Made by a program: the position numbers and the translations under genes. Below, one piece after another: positions 16,800 to 25,329 of a DNA stretch of 64,000 nt. Numbering within the stretch: position 1 is the first letter of the stretch; each line of letters opens with the position of its first letter. Below the pieces are notes generated by a model. That model saw only the letters and a list, made by a program, of their open reading frames with translations, had not been told where the DNA came from and ran no database searches. This DNA is from JBDGYW01 sp964518955 (GTDB taxonomy: Bacteria > Gemmatimonadota > Gemmatimonadetes > Gemmatimonadales > GWC2-71-9): assembly GCA_964518955.1 (NCBI GenBank), contig CAZFHS010000018.1, positions 35,753 to 99,752 of the forward strand, in the 5' to 3' direction.

Positions 16800-17783
16800 A
16801 TGGAAGACCTAACCCTTGTGGTAGGTGTAATGGTGTTCGTCGTGGCGGTCGTGATCGTTTCGGCGATTGCCTCGTTCATACCGGTCCGGCTTTTCATCGA
16901 AGCGCGTTTTTCAGGTGTGCGTTTGGGGTTGGGCAGCCTCATCGGAATGCGGCTCAGGAAGGTGAGCCCGCCCAGTGTAGTACGTCCCTTGATCGCCGCC
17001 ACGAAGGCGGGAATTGCGTTGCTCACGAATGAGCTCGAAGCGCACTACCTAGCGGGCGGTAGCGTAGATCGAGTCGTGAGAGCACTCATTTCCGCTGACA
17101 AGGCAGGCATCGAACTGCCATTTCAGAAAGCCGCTGCGATAGACCTTGCCGGCCGGGATGTCCACGAGGCGGTTCAGGTCTCGGTCAACCCAAAAGTCAT
17201 CCAGACGCCCAAGGTGGCGGCGATGGCGAAGGACGGCATCCAGCTCATCGCGATTGCGCGAGTGACTGTGCGAGCAAACATCAACAGACTGGTGGGTGGC
17301 GCCGGTGAAGAGACAATCCTAGCCAGAGTCGGTGAGGGCATCGTTTCGACGATCGGTTCTTCCGAGAGTCACAAAGCCGTGCTGGAAAATCCAGATGCAA
17401 TTTCGAAGACCGTTCTCTCTAAGGGGTTGGATGCCGGTACGGCCTATGAGATTCTCTCCATCGACATTGCGGATGTCGATGTCGGAAAGAACATCGGAGC
17501 CGAACTCCAAACCGACCAAGCGGAGGCCGACAAGCGCATTGCGCAGGCGCAAGCGGAGAAAAGACGTGCTATGGCGGTTGCGGAAGAACAGGAGATGAGT
17601 GCACGGACTCAGGAGATGCGAGCCCGAGTCGTCGAGGCGGAAGCACAAGTACCATTGGCGATGGCCGATGCCTTTCGAAACGGCCGGTTGGGCGTGATGG
17701 ACTATCAGCGGTATAGGAATATCGAGAGCGATACTGCCATGCGGCGCAGCATCGCTTCCGATGAAGACACCAAGGAGCGGTAA
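16800..17783 (+). CDS. floA: Flotillin-like protein FloA
   Basis: The 327-aa protein begins with a membrane hairpin (LVVGVMVFVVAVVIVSAIASFIPV). An SPFH domain follows (IDLAGRDVHEAVQVSVNPKVI, GIQLIAIARVTVRANINRLVGGAGEETILARVGEGI), then an Ala/Glu-rich coiled coil (ADKRIAQAQAEKRRAMAVAEEQ). Length and the conserved SSESHKAVLENPDAISKTVL segment match bacterial FloA/YqfA. It scaffolds membrane microdomains and sits between nfeD and a third small gene with only three bases to the latter, so the three are co-transcribed. Confidence 0.95.
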   Translation: MEDLTLVVGVMVFVVAVVIVSAIASFIPVRLFIEARFSGVRLGLGSLIGMRLRKVSPPSVVRPLIAATKAGIALLTNELEAHYLAGGSVDRVVRALISADKAGIELPFQKAAAIDLAGRDVHEAVQVSVNPKVIQTPKVAAMAKDGIQLIAIARVTVRANINRLVGGAGEETILARVGEGIVSTIGSSESHKAVLENPDAISKTVLSKGLDAGTAYEILSIDIADVDVGKNIGAELQTDQAEADKRIAQAQAEKRRAMAVAEEQEMSARTQEMRARVVEAEAQVPLAMADAFRNGRLGVMDYQRYRNIESDTAMRRSIASDEDTKER

Positions 17784-17786
17784 GCG

Positions 17787-18428
17787 GTGGAGGAACTCGG
17801 CCAGCTAGCTATCGCAGTCATCTTCATCCTCTTCTACGCGATCTCGGGATTGAAGAAGAAGCGAGTGCCGCCTGCGAAGCGCAGGCGGCCACATCAAGCT
17901 CCGCCCGCCGTCGACGCGCCACCGGATCCGGTGGAGGACGGAGATGGCCCCCCGACGGTGTCGGATGTGTGGATCGATCCGAGCGATCGACCGCAGACGC
18001 CTGAGCAGGCCGAACAACCGGTTGCGCGGAAGCGTAGTCTGGCCGAGGAGCTGCTCGGCATGCTGGAGGGGCAAACCACTCCTGAGACGGCCCAGGTTGT
18101 CCGCCTTCCCGATATCGACGACGAGGCTCAGTCTCTCGAGGTTCTTGAACCGGCCGACTATTCACGCCACGAACAGTCTCTCGAGCACAACATCGAAGCG
18201 GAGCAGTCAGAAAGCCCCTATGCGATCGACGATGAACCGGAGTCACGTCCATACGCGGTCGAGGATGCGGGTGAGGAGCGACCCTACGTCGTAGACGATG
18301 GGCCTGCCTCTCAACCATATGAAATTTTAGATGATCGAAGGCGGAAGAAACACCTGACTCGTAGCGAACTCAGGCACGCATTCGTCATGCGAGAGGTGCT
18401 GGGGCCACCAAAGGCGCTGGAAGAGTAA
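17787..18428 (+). CDS. Third gene of the NfeD-FloA operon, acidic membrane-anchored protein
   Basis: It starts at GTG three bases after floA. One N-terminal membrane helix (LGQLAIAVIFILFYAISGL) is followed by a basic KKKR...KRRRP patch and then a long acidic, proline-rich and probably disordered region with repeated PYA(I/V)DD-type motifs. A basic C-terminal helix (RSELRHAFVMREVLGPPKALE) closes the protein. Small proteins in this position occur in other NfeD-FloA operons, but I cannot assign a function. The conserved-looking C-terminal end is a likely interaction site, which is inference. Confidence 0.72.
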   Translation: MEELGQLAIAVIFILFYAISGLKKKRVPPAKRRRPHQAPPAVDAPPDPVEDGDGPPTVSDVWIDPSDRPQTPEQAEQPVARKRSLAEELLGMLEGQTTPETAQVVRLPDIDDEAQSLEVLEPADYSRHEQSLEHNIEAEQSESPYAIDDEPESRPYAVEDAGEERPYVVDDGPASQPYEILDDRRRKKHLTRSELRHAFVMREVLGPPKALEE

Positions 18429-18474
18429 CGGGCTTTCGGGATCGGACACCGGGCAGCGAGCCCGATAGTCAATT

Positions 18475-18513
18475 CACCTCTCACGACTCACTCCTCACCA
18501 CCTACCACTCGCT
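18475..18513. repeat. Pyrimidine-rich, nearly G-free tract between genes
   Basis: The plus strand here is made almost only of C, T and A, in short units like CACTC and CACCAC (for example TCACTCCTCACCACCTACC). It lies between the FloA operon and the acyl-CoA dehydrogenase gene and looks like a degenerate simple repeat. A weak CGGGCT/AGCCCG hairpin without a T run precedes it at 18430-18465. Confidence 0.35.
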
Positions 18514-18575
18514 ATATTATCCCCTGACTGATACGCTAACGCCTACTTTCTGACTGCTACGATGGGTCTGGCTCT

Positions 18576-19805
18576 ATGACTGATATGAACGATCTGCCCT
18601 ACTTCACTGAGGAGCATCACCAGGTACGTGAACTCGTTCGGGATTTTGCGGAAGCTGAGATTCGTCCTGTTGCAGGCGAATTGGACCGCGAACACAAATT
18701 CCATTGGGAAAATGTCAAGAAGATGCAAGAGCTCGGCTTCCTTGGCATCCCATGGGATCCCGATCTGGGCGGTACCGGCATGGACGATATTTCGTACATC
18801 ATCGCCGTTGAAGAACTGGCGAGGGTGGACGCCAGCCATTCAATAACGTGCTCGGCCCACATAACGTTGGGTACGTCACCAATCGTGGAGTTCGGCACTG
18901 AGGAGCAAAAGCAGCAATGGGTGCCGCTCCTCGCCTCAGGGCAAGTATTGGGTGGTCTCGGCATTACTGAGCCGAGCGCCGGCTCAGACGTGGTAGGTCT
19001 CCAGACATTCGCCGAAGACAAGGGCGATCACTACGTCATAAACGGCACGAAAAACTTCATCACCAACGGTGGCGTGGGCGAGATTATGGTCATCAGCGCG
19101 CGCACGGACAAGAATCCCCAAAAACGCAGCGGAGGGATCACCGCGTTTGTCGTCACAAAAGACACCGCAGATATGAAGATCGCCGAGGAGATTGGTGTAG
19201 GTCATTCAGCAGACCTGGAAAAGACGCCGGGATTTCGGTCGGGCAAAGAAGAATCCAAGATGGGATGGCGTTCATCCAACACTACGGAACTGATCTTCGA
19301 AGACGCTATCGTTCCCAAGGAAAACATGCTCGGCGAGCTTGGCGGTGGTGTCACTGTTGCATTCAAGACTCTCGATGCCGGGAGAATTGGTGTGGGTGCC
19401 CTCGCTCTCGGCCTCGCGCAGGGCGCGTACGAAGAGTCGGCCAAATACACCCTCGAGCGGAAGCAATTCGGCAAGCCCATCTCGACGTTCCAAGCAACTC
19501 AGTTCGCATTGGCTGATATGGCAACTGAGATTCAGGCTGCACGACATCTCGTGTACCACTCTGCGTGGCTAAAGCAGAACGGAAAGGAATACGCCATAGC
19601 GTCTGCGATGGCAAAGCTGTTCGCTTCCGAAGTATGCATGCGTGTCACGACAAAGGCTGTCCAGCTGCACGGCGGCTACGGTTACACAACTGACTATCCA
19701 GTCGAGCGAATGATGCGTGACGCAAAGATCAATGAGATCGGTGAAGGCACCAGTGAGATACAACGGTTGGTGATCTCGAGGGACGTCCTATCTAGGTTCG
19801 TTTAG
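18576..19805 (+). CDS. Acyl-CoA dehydrogenase
   Basis: This 409-aa FAD enzyme shows the family signatures GLGITEPSAGSD (flavin binding) and KNFITNGG. The later region is LERKQFGKPISTFQATQFALADMA and QLHGGYGYTTDYPVERMMRDAKINEIGEGTSEIQR. The Glu of IGEGTSEIQR sits at the catalytic-base position of short- and medium-chain dehydrogenases. An insert of about 20 residues (GHSADLEKTPGFRSGKEES) before KMGWRSSNTTEL is slightly unusual. The true chain length of the substrate cannot be read from the sequence. It could serve branched-chain or fatty acyl-CoA oxidation together with the mutase operon at the start of the window. Confidence 0.93.
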   Translation: MTDMNDLPYFTEEHHQVRELVRDFAEAEIRPVAGELDREHKFHWENVKKMQELGFLGIPWDPDLGGTGMDDISYIIAVEELARVDASHSITCSAHITLGTSPIVEFGTEEQKQQWVPLLASGQVLGGLGITEPSAGSDVVGLQTFAEDKGDHYVINGTKNFITNGGVGEIMVISARTDKNPQKRSGGITAFVVTKDTADMKIAEEIGVGHSADLEKTPGFRSGKEESKMGWRSSNTTELIFEDAIVPKENMLGELGGGVTVAFKTLDAGRIGVGALALGLAQGAYEESAKYTLERKQFGKPISTFQATQFALADMATEIQAARHLVYHSAWLKQNGKEYAIASAMAKLFASEVCMRVTTKAVQLHGGYGYTTDYPVERMMRDAKINEIGEGTSEIQRLVISRDVLSRFV

Positions 19806-19861
19806 GGCGGGCGTCAAGCGAGATAGGCGTACATCAGAAAGCGCCTCCGGGGCGAGGTCGC

Positions 19862-21130
19862 ATGGAACAATTGCTGGCTTCACGGAGTAGTCGTTGCATG
19901 CGCGTCGTCGCGGTGATGCTTATTTGTGTCATCTCGCCTTCACTGCAGGGGTCAGCGGCCCAGGCGGTGACGGGTTTCGTTGCCGTCGTGGAGACGGAAG
20001 AGCGAGTCGAAAACGCACAAGTAACTCTGCAGGATGTGTCCGGTACACCCATTGTAGCTGCGATGTCCGGGCAAAACGGTGAGTTCCACCTCGATGCGCC
20101 GAATCCGGGCACATATTCGGTTCGGATTAGGCGCATTGGTTTCAAGCCCGCTTCGGCGCAAGTCATCTTACAGACAGGCCGCACTCTCGAGGTGCGCGTG
20201 AACTTGGCGCCGCAAGCTACCGAGTTGGAAGCCCTAACCGTTTATGGTGTGACAGCAGACACTCCGGAACAGCTCGAGTTTCTATCCCGCAGACACCTTC
20301 CTTGGAACTACTCCCTCGACCGTACGGAGATCGATCAGCTGCATCTCGGGAACATAGGTGAGGTCATCGACTTTGGCGTACCAATCAAACCCCTTGGATG
20401 CCGAGTCGTGTACCTGGACGGTCACAAGGCCGACCTCAGCCTCATCGATCGAGGTAGGTCCGACCTGCCGCTCGATTGGATTTACGGCATAGAGGTGTAC
20501 CGATCGTACTTCGACATACCGCTGAGGTATCGAGACCCTGAACTCAAAATGCAGTGTGGGGCTATCCTGCTTTGGACCACCACTCCGCCCGGATACGACA
20601 CCGGAATTGGCACCACTTGGAGCCTGGCGATGGGAACGGGATCGGGTTGGGAGCTTGCGCTCTTCGAGTTCGGCTGGCGGCCTGCCAAGGCCGACAGCTA
20701 CGCGTCTACTGCGCGGCTCAGGTTTGGCTGGCACCGGTCTGAAGCCTTATTGGGTGATGAACTGGCGAGGCGAGAGGGCGTTGAACCCAACGCCGTACCT
20801 CTGTTCGCATCTATCTACGTCGGCAAGCAAGGGCCGATTCCATTGATGCCTCGTCAGCGTGCTGCATACGCGCGCCTTGCGGTGGGCATGTCGATGTACC
20901 TTGGCCAAGGGATCGCCGCGCAGCCAACCGACGATTCCACCTTCGTTGTGGAACCACCTACAACGGCGCGTTTTGGCATCGGTGCCGAATTTGCCCTGGG
21001 GTTTCGTTACCCACGAGGCAGGATACGACCGTGGGTCGAGTTGCGAACGGGCGCGGAACGAGTGTTGGAAGTCGGCGTACGCTGGGCAAGGCCGCTTTTG
21101 ATGCTGGGTATCGAAGTGGGTGGCAACTAG
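19862..21130 (+). CDS. Outer-membrane-like protein with carboxypeptidase regulatory-like and TonB-plug-like regions
   Basis: A signal peptide (RVVAVMLICVISPSLQGSAAQA) precedes a carboxypeptidase regulatory-like domain at about residues 36-120 (VTGFVAVVETEERVENAQVTLQD, NGEFHLDAPNPGTYSVRIRRIGFK). Next is a segment that looks like a short plug (NYSLDRTEIDQL...GCRVVYLDG, IYGIEVYRS). The C-terminal 170 residues alternate as in small outer-membrane barrels, ending VRWARPLLMLGIEVGGN rather than in the usual aromatic residue. It resembles a shortened SusC/TonB-receptor relative. A start at 19898 (MRVVAVMLICV) is also possible. It ends four bases before the convergent nitroreductase. Confidence 0.65.
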   Translation: MEQLLASRSSRCMRVVAVMLICVISPSLQGSAAQAVTGFVAVVETEERVENAQVTLQDVSGTPIVAAMSGQNGEFHLDAPNPGTYSVRIRRIGFKPASAQVILQTGRTLEVRVNLAPQATELEALTVYGVTADTPEQLEFLSRRHLPWNYSLDRTEIDQLHLGNIGEVIDFGVPIKPLGCRVVYLDGHKADLSLIDRGRSDLPLDWIYGIEVYRSYFDIPLRYRDPELKMQCGAILLWTTTPPGYDTGIGTTWSLAMGTGSGWELALFEFGWRPAKADSYASTARLRFGWHRSEALLGDELARREGVEPNAVPLFASIYVGKQGPIPLMPRQRAAYARLAVGMSMYLGQGIAAQPTDDSTFVVEPPTTARFGIGAEFALGFRYPRGRIRPWVELRTGAERVLEVGVRWARPLLMLGIEVGGN

Positions 21131-21134
21131 ACCA

Positions 21135-21731
21135 TCAGGCGCTACTCGAATTTCCCGTGCCGAGTTCGACAATGAGTTCATTCAACGATCGTTTCGGCAC
21201 GTGATGAACCCCGTCTTCATCACGCCAGTATTTGATGTCTCCGTCTCCTTTGACCGTCTCGATGGCTACTGACTCGACCGGCTTGCCTAAGGCTAGAACC
21301 AGAAGAACCTCGAGGTGATTCGGTAGGTCGAGCGCTTCACTCAATTCCTGGCGGCGTATCGACCCCAAGATGCAACCGCCCAGCCCCTCTTCAACTGCAC
21401 CGAGGAGGATACTTTGTGCGGCAATCCCGTGGTCGCAACCGGCATCCTTGCGCAAGCGGGTATCCAGGAGAATGATGATATACGCCGACGGTCTCTCCCC
21501 CTCTGATGGTCCGCTCCAGTCCTTCAGGTATCCTGCCCAACTGAGAGTGGAGAAGATCTTGGTATTTGTCGCCGATTCATTCGACAACGCGTACTTCAAG
21601 GGCTGGGCATTTGATCCCGAGGCTGACAACCTCGCCAGGTCGACCCAATTCCTCAGCGTGTCGGTTCCAATCTCGAAGTTCTCCTGAAACCGCCTATAGC
21701 TACGATTCTTCTCCACTAGCTCATGCAACAT
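21135..21731 (-). CDS. Nitroreductase family protein
   Basis: The 198-aa sequence begins LVEKNRSYRRF, the FMN phosphate-binding arginine motif. It continues with LRNWVDLARLSASGSNAQPLKYAL and CDHGIAAQSILLGAVEEGLGGCILGSI, the central helix and glycine-rich segment of small FMN oxidoreductases. The C-terminus (IKYWRDEDGVHHVPKRSL) matches a subgroup found in anaerobes and marine bacteria. The substrate is unknown. It heads or ends a short minus-strand group with the next two genes, which are not overlapping. Confidence 0.9.
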   Translation of the reverse strand: MLHELVEKNRSYRRFQENFEIGTDTLRNWVDLARLSASGSNAQPLKYALSNESATNTKIFSTLSWAGYLKDWSGPSEGERPSAYIIILLDTRLRKDAGCDHGIAAQSILLGAVEEGLGGCILGSIRRQELSEALDLPNHLEVLLVLALGKPVESVAIETVKGDGDIKYWRDEDGVHHVPKRSLNELIVELGTGNSSSA

Positions 21732-21747
21732 CTAGGTTTCCGCTAGT

Positions 21748-22074
21748 CTACGGGTCCCGGTCTCTATACCGTTCCACCCGTTCAGCGAGGTTTCGGGGGC
21801 GTGTGCGTATGAGTTTGCCTTCAAGCGTAACGTAGATTGTCGCCGTTCTGACTCCAGGCAACTGTGTCGGTCCATATGTATACACCCAGGCGCGAGGGTT
21901 TCCTTCCAATTCTTCGACTCCCTTGAGTTTCAGTTCGATTTTCCGTTCGCCCATGAATGTTGGGCTCGGACCAACCACTTTTCCCGCAGCAGCTCGGCTG
22001 CCGGCATAGGAAGCTCCATATACGAGACCAACAATTAGGCCAATACCTAGTATGACCTTCAGCAGGCGAAACAT
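21748..22074 (-). CDS. Small membrane-anchored hypothetical protein
   Basis: The 108-aa protein has one N-terminal hydrophobic helix (LLKVILGIGLIVGLVYGASYAGS) and a soluble remainder with charged beta-strand-like segments (KIELKLKGVEELEGNPRAWVYTYGPTQLP cut by short turns). It lies 17 bases upstream of the nitroreductase and 85 bases downstream of the methyltransferase gene. I do not recognise the family. Codon use and an in-frame helix of this kind support a real gene. Confidence 0.6.
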   Translation of the reverse strand: MFRLLKVILGIGLIVGLVYGASYAGSRAAAGKVVGPSPTFMGERKIELKLKGVEELEGNPRAWVYTYGPTQLPGVRTATIYVTLEGKLIRTRPRNLAERVERYRDRDP

Positions 22075-22158
22075 GGCTTCTCCGAATCTGGCGCGTAAGC
22101 GCCTTACTTTCGCATAAGATACCGCTTAACCTCTTTTGCTCCAACGGTTTCGGCAGAT

Positions 22159-22752
22159 TCACGCGCGTGAGCTGAACCGGGGAAAGACCCGCGGCACTCT
22201 TTCGCAATACTCTTCGTACTCGACTCCGAATCGTTGCCGAAGTTCCCGCTCTTCCAAAACCACGACGAGGTAGAGGATGGGCACAGTGAGAATGGTGGCT
22301 ACGTAGACCGCCAGGTAGTTGGCCAGAAGTGAATACGCCAAAACGAACAGCCAGAGTTCGACATAACGCGGATGTCTGATTGTACCGTAGATGCCCTCAG
22401 TCAACAGCTTGCCCGAACCTTGGCTCCGGGACAACTCTGGCAGACCGGTCAAGATTGCCTTGGTGAGGTGTTTTCTACGTTTTTTCTGGACGATAAGCGC
22501 ACAAATGGCCAACACTACTGCTAGGAAAGCAAGAGGAACGCTTGTGCCGTATTCGACAGCAAGCAGGTGATCGCGGAGCAGAAACGCGAGCAGCATGACC
22601 CCGGCGGTCGGGATGCTCAGCACCCCATATGTCCAAACAGGGCCAAGTTTTCTCCAGAATCTGGCGAATGGGTGAATGAAGAACCACAGGAGCAGCCCGG
22701 GAGGCAGCGCAACAAGCACTAGCAGTGCGATGAAATACCTGACAGAACCCAT
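22159..22752 (-). CDS. Isoprenylcysteine carboxyl methyltransferase-like membrane protein
   Basis: This 197-aa protein has about five membrane helices. The C-terminal signature of the ICMT/PEMT group is LLTEGIYGTIRHPRYVELWL (R-H-P motif) followed by VLEERELRQRFGVEYEEYCERVPRVFPR. The family methylates lipids or prenylated molecules with S-adenosylmethionine at the membrane. Bacterial members are mostly uncharacterised. Two short palindromes precede the start codon and may be operators. Confidence 0.83.
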   Translation of the reverse strand: MGSVRYFIALLVLVALPPGLLLWFFIHPFARFWRKLGPVWTYGVLSIPTAGVMLLAFLLRDHLLAVEYGTSVPLAFLAVVLAICALIVQKKRRKHLTKAILTGLPELSRSQGSGKLLTEGIYGTIRHPRYVELWLFVLAYSLLANYLAVYVATILTVPILYLVVVLEERELRQRFGVEYEEYCERVPRVFPRFSSRA

Positions 22753-22785
22753 GATTGCCTCCCGTTCTACCGCCTGTAGACGTTG

Positions 22786-22816
22786 GTTATATAACTAAGG
22801 AGTTAGAAAGCTAACT
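22786..22816. promoter_or_regulatory. Candidate operator palindromes upstream of the ICMT-like gene
   Basis: GTTATATAAC at 22786-22795 is a perfect 10-base palindrome, and AGTTAG-AAAG-CTAACT at 22801-22816 is a perfect six-base inverted repeat. Both lie within 65 bases upstream of the minus-strand start at 22752. The regulator is unknown. Confidence 0.3.
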
Positions 22817-22900
22817 ACTACTCTCGAGTTGGCAAGGGCGCACGTGTCGTGAGTCCGTTGCAGTCAGGCTGATATGCGTTGTCTTAGCGAGTAGCCGCAG

Positions 22901-24178
22901 CTAACGGGCACTGGCAGCAAGCGCCTGGTCGAGGTCGGCGAGCAGATCGTCGATGTGCTCTATTCCCACGCAGAGCCGCATCATTTCGGGCGTGACACCT
23001 GCGTTCTCGAGTTCGTCGGGCGAGAGCTGGCGGTGTGTGGTCGAGGCGGGATGTGCCGCCAGGGACTTGGTGTCGCCGATGTTCACCAACCGCTTGAACA
23101 CCTTCAACGCATCGTAGAACTTCACTCCTGGCTCGAAGCCCCCCTTCACGCCAAAGCTCAGGAGCGCTGAGGGCTTGCCACCGGTGTATTTCCGGGCCAG
23201 CGCGAAGTACGGAGACTCCGGCAATCCTGCGTAGTGCACCCATTCCACACGGTGATGTGCCTGTAGAAAACGAGCCACGGCAAGCGCATTTTCGACGTGC
23301 CTTTCCATACGCAAAGAGAGAGTCTCAATGCCCTGGAGGATCAGAAACGCGTTGAATGGGCTCAATGCGGAGCCAGTGTTTCTCAGTGGCACTGTGCGCG
23401 CTCTGGCGATGTATGCTTCCCTGTCGAACGCCTCAGTATACACCACCCCATGATATGAGGGCTCTGGGGATGTCATCATCGGAAAACGATCTGCGTTATC
23501 TGCCCAGGGGAAGTTCCCACTGTCTACGATGATTCCACCGAGCGAGTTCCCGTGTCCACCCATGTATTTCGTCAGGGAATGAACGACGACGCTCGCGCCA
23601 TGTTCAATCGGTTTGATCAGAGCTGGAGTAGCGACCGTGTTGTCCACGATCAATGGAACGCCAAAACTGCCCGCCATTTCGGCAATTGCTTCAATGTCGG
23701 CGATGTTGCCTGTGGGATTGCCGATCGACTCCGCAAACACCGCCGCAGTACGATCGTCGATCAAGCTTTTCAAGCTGTCTGGATGATCGTCCTTGGCAAA
23801 TCGGACTTCGACGCCCTGGTTGGGCAACAGATGGGCGAAAAGCGTATGAGTGCCGCCATACAGGAGAGGCACGGACACGATGTTGCTTCGGGATTCGGCT
23901 ATTGTAGTGACGGCATAATGAATCGCCGCACTTCCAGCGCTCAACGCCAATCCAGCAACACCACGCTCCAGGGCAGCGCACCGCTCTTCCAGGACTGCCA
24001 CCGTCGGATTCATGATTCGGGTGTAGATGTTGCCGGGGACATTCAGGTTGAACAAGTCCGCCCCGTGCTGTGCATCATCGAATTCGTATGCCACCGTCTG
24101 ATAGATGGGAACTGCAGCAGCTTTGGTAGTCGGCTCAGTTGCGTAGCCTTCGTGAATGGCTAGTGTCTCATCGTGCAT
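22901..24178 (-). CDS. metY: O-acetylhomoserine/O-succinylhomoserine sulfhydrylase (MetY type)
   Basis: This PLP enzyme of the Cys/Met metabolism family makes homocysteine from an acylated homoserine and sulfide. It shows YQTVAYEFDDAQHGADLFNL, GNIYTRIMNPT, the PLP segments SAGSAAIHYA and IVDNTVATP, and the Schiff-base lysine in HSLTKYMGGHGNSLGG. The length of about 425 aa and the MNPT / GDTKSLAAHPASTTHRQL segments fit MetY rather than MetB. ATG at 24178 is preferred over a TTG at 24205. It overlaps metA by 11 bases, so the two are coupled. Confidence 0.93.
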   Translation of the reverse strand: MHDETLAIHEGYATEPTTKAAAVPIYQTVAYEFDDAQHGADLFNLNVPGNIYTRIMNPTVAVLEERCAALERGVAGLALSAGSAAIHYAVTTIAESRSNIVSVPLLYGGTHTLFAHLLPNQGVEVRFAKDDHPDSLKSLIDDRTAAVFAESIGNPTGNIADIEAIAEMAGSFGVPLIVDNTVATPALIKPIEHGASVVVHSLTKYMGGHGNSLGGIIVDSGNFPWADNADRFPMMTSPEPSYHGVVYTEAFDREAYIARARTVPLRNTGSALSPFNAFLILQGIETLSLRMERHVENALAVARFLQAHHRVEWVHYAGLPESPYFALARKYTGGKPSALLSFGVKGGFEPGVKFYDALKVFKRLVNIGDTKSLAAHPASTTHRQLSPDELENAGVTPEMMRLCVGIEHIDDLLADLDQALAASAR

Positions 24179-25301
24179 AGGACTCTTCAGGGTAAGGGGA
24201 CTCAATCAAGCCAACTCTCGGGAATTCGTGATCGCCGAGAAGGCCAAGCGGATCCTGCGGGTCTATCTCGTCCATGAACTGTTTGTGACGGTCGTGGTGC
24301 GTGAGCTTGTATACGAGGCCCAGCCAGTTGTTGAAGATCGCTTTGCCGGTATCTCCCCAGGTGTTATCCAGGAGGTGTTCGATGGCTGTTTCCGGAAACA
24401 CCGGGAATTCGTTTCCTGCCTGCTTCGACCGCTGAACCTGAGCAACGTACTCGTCCACCAACTTCAGAACTTCGGAGTTGAAGAAGTCCTCCGGATGGGG
24501 AGGCACCTCGTCGATCTCATTGTTGAAGAAACTGATCAACTCCCGCTTGTACTCCTTCAGCAACGAAATTCGATCGTATTCGGGATGCCCCTGGAAATAG
24601 AGGACTCGGAACCCGTCGGGGCTAACCGCCAGATGCACGCTGCCGTCAGCACCTTCCACCAGGATCGTGAGGCCCGCCGCTATCAAATCTTCACGTGCGA
24701 TCTCGTTCCAGCGCGAATGGGGCACGTCGAAGCGCGTGTTGACGTCCTGCAGGAGAGGATGTCTCACATCCGTAACCCGGTGGTTGTACACGCCCCATTT
24801 TTTCTTGGGTAGTCGACGCCTTCGGATTTGATACAGGTGGTTTATGAGAGCGTGCGTTGCCAGGCAGGAACAGGCGATGCTCGTAACGTTCTCTGTCGCC
24901 CAGTCCATCACCTCACTCAACGGCTCCCAAAACACCTCAGATCTGAGGCTAGACTGGGTGATATTCGCCCCTGTGACGATCAGCGCGTCGAGCCCTTCCA
25001 GGCGCAACTTCGGGAACTCCTCGTAGAAGGCGTCGATATAGGCTTGTGCCACGGCACCGCGGGGTAGCCCCGGAATAGTGAACGGATGGACGTAGCACTG
25101 AACGATCTTGTTACAGCTGCCAATCAAACGCATGAACTGCAAATCCGTTGCTGCCAGCGCGGCATCGGGCATCATGTTCAACAGACCCACGTGGAGTTCC
25201 CGAATATCCTGAGAGATCGCCCGCTTCAACGGGAGGATCTCATGTCCTCGCCCTTGAAGAAGTTGATACGACGGATGCTCATTGTGTGCGACTATGGGCA
25301 T
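24168..25301 (-). CDS. metA: Homoserine O-acyltransferase, MetA (HTS) family
   Basis: This enzyme acylates homoserine at the entry to methionine synthesis. The catalytic cysteine is Cys146 (SIACSCLATHA), and His239 and Glu241 are in FQGHPEYD. In characterised MetA proteins a Glu or Gly at position 111 decides acetyl versus succinyl donors. The aligned motif here is TGANITQ, with Thr at that place, so the donor cannot be read from the known rule. At 377 aa it is longer than E. coli MetA (309 aa), with extra C-terminal helices. It lies 28 bases downstream of panB and overlaps metY. Confidence 0.92.
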   Translation of the reverse strand: MPIVAHNEHPSYQLLQGRGHEILPLKRAISQDIRELHVGLLNMMPDAALAATDLQFMRLIGSCNKIVQCYVHPFTIPGLPRGAVAQAYIDAFYEEFPKLRLEGLDALIVTGANITQSSLRSEVFWEPLSEVMDWATENVTSIACSCLATHALINHLYQIRRRRLPKKKWGVYNHRVTDVRHPLLQDVNTRFDVPHSRWNEIAREDLIAAGLTILVEGADGSVHLAVSPDGFRVLYFQGHPEYDRISLLKEYKRELISFFNNEIDEVPPHPEDFFNSEVLKLVDEYVAQVQRSKQAGNEFPVFPETAIEHLLDNTWGDTGKAIFNNWLGLVYKLTHHDRHKQFMDEIDPQDPLGLLGDHEFPRVGLIESPYPEESYAR

Positions 25302-25329
25302 CTTGGGTTCTCTCCAAAGGCAGGGTACT

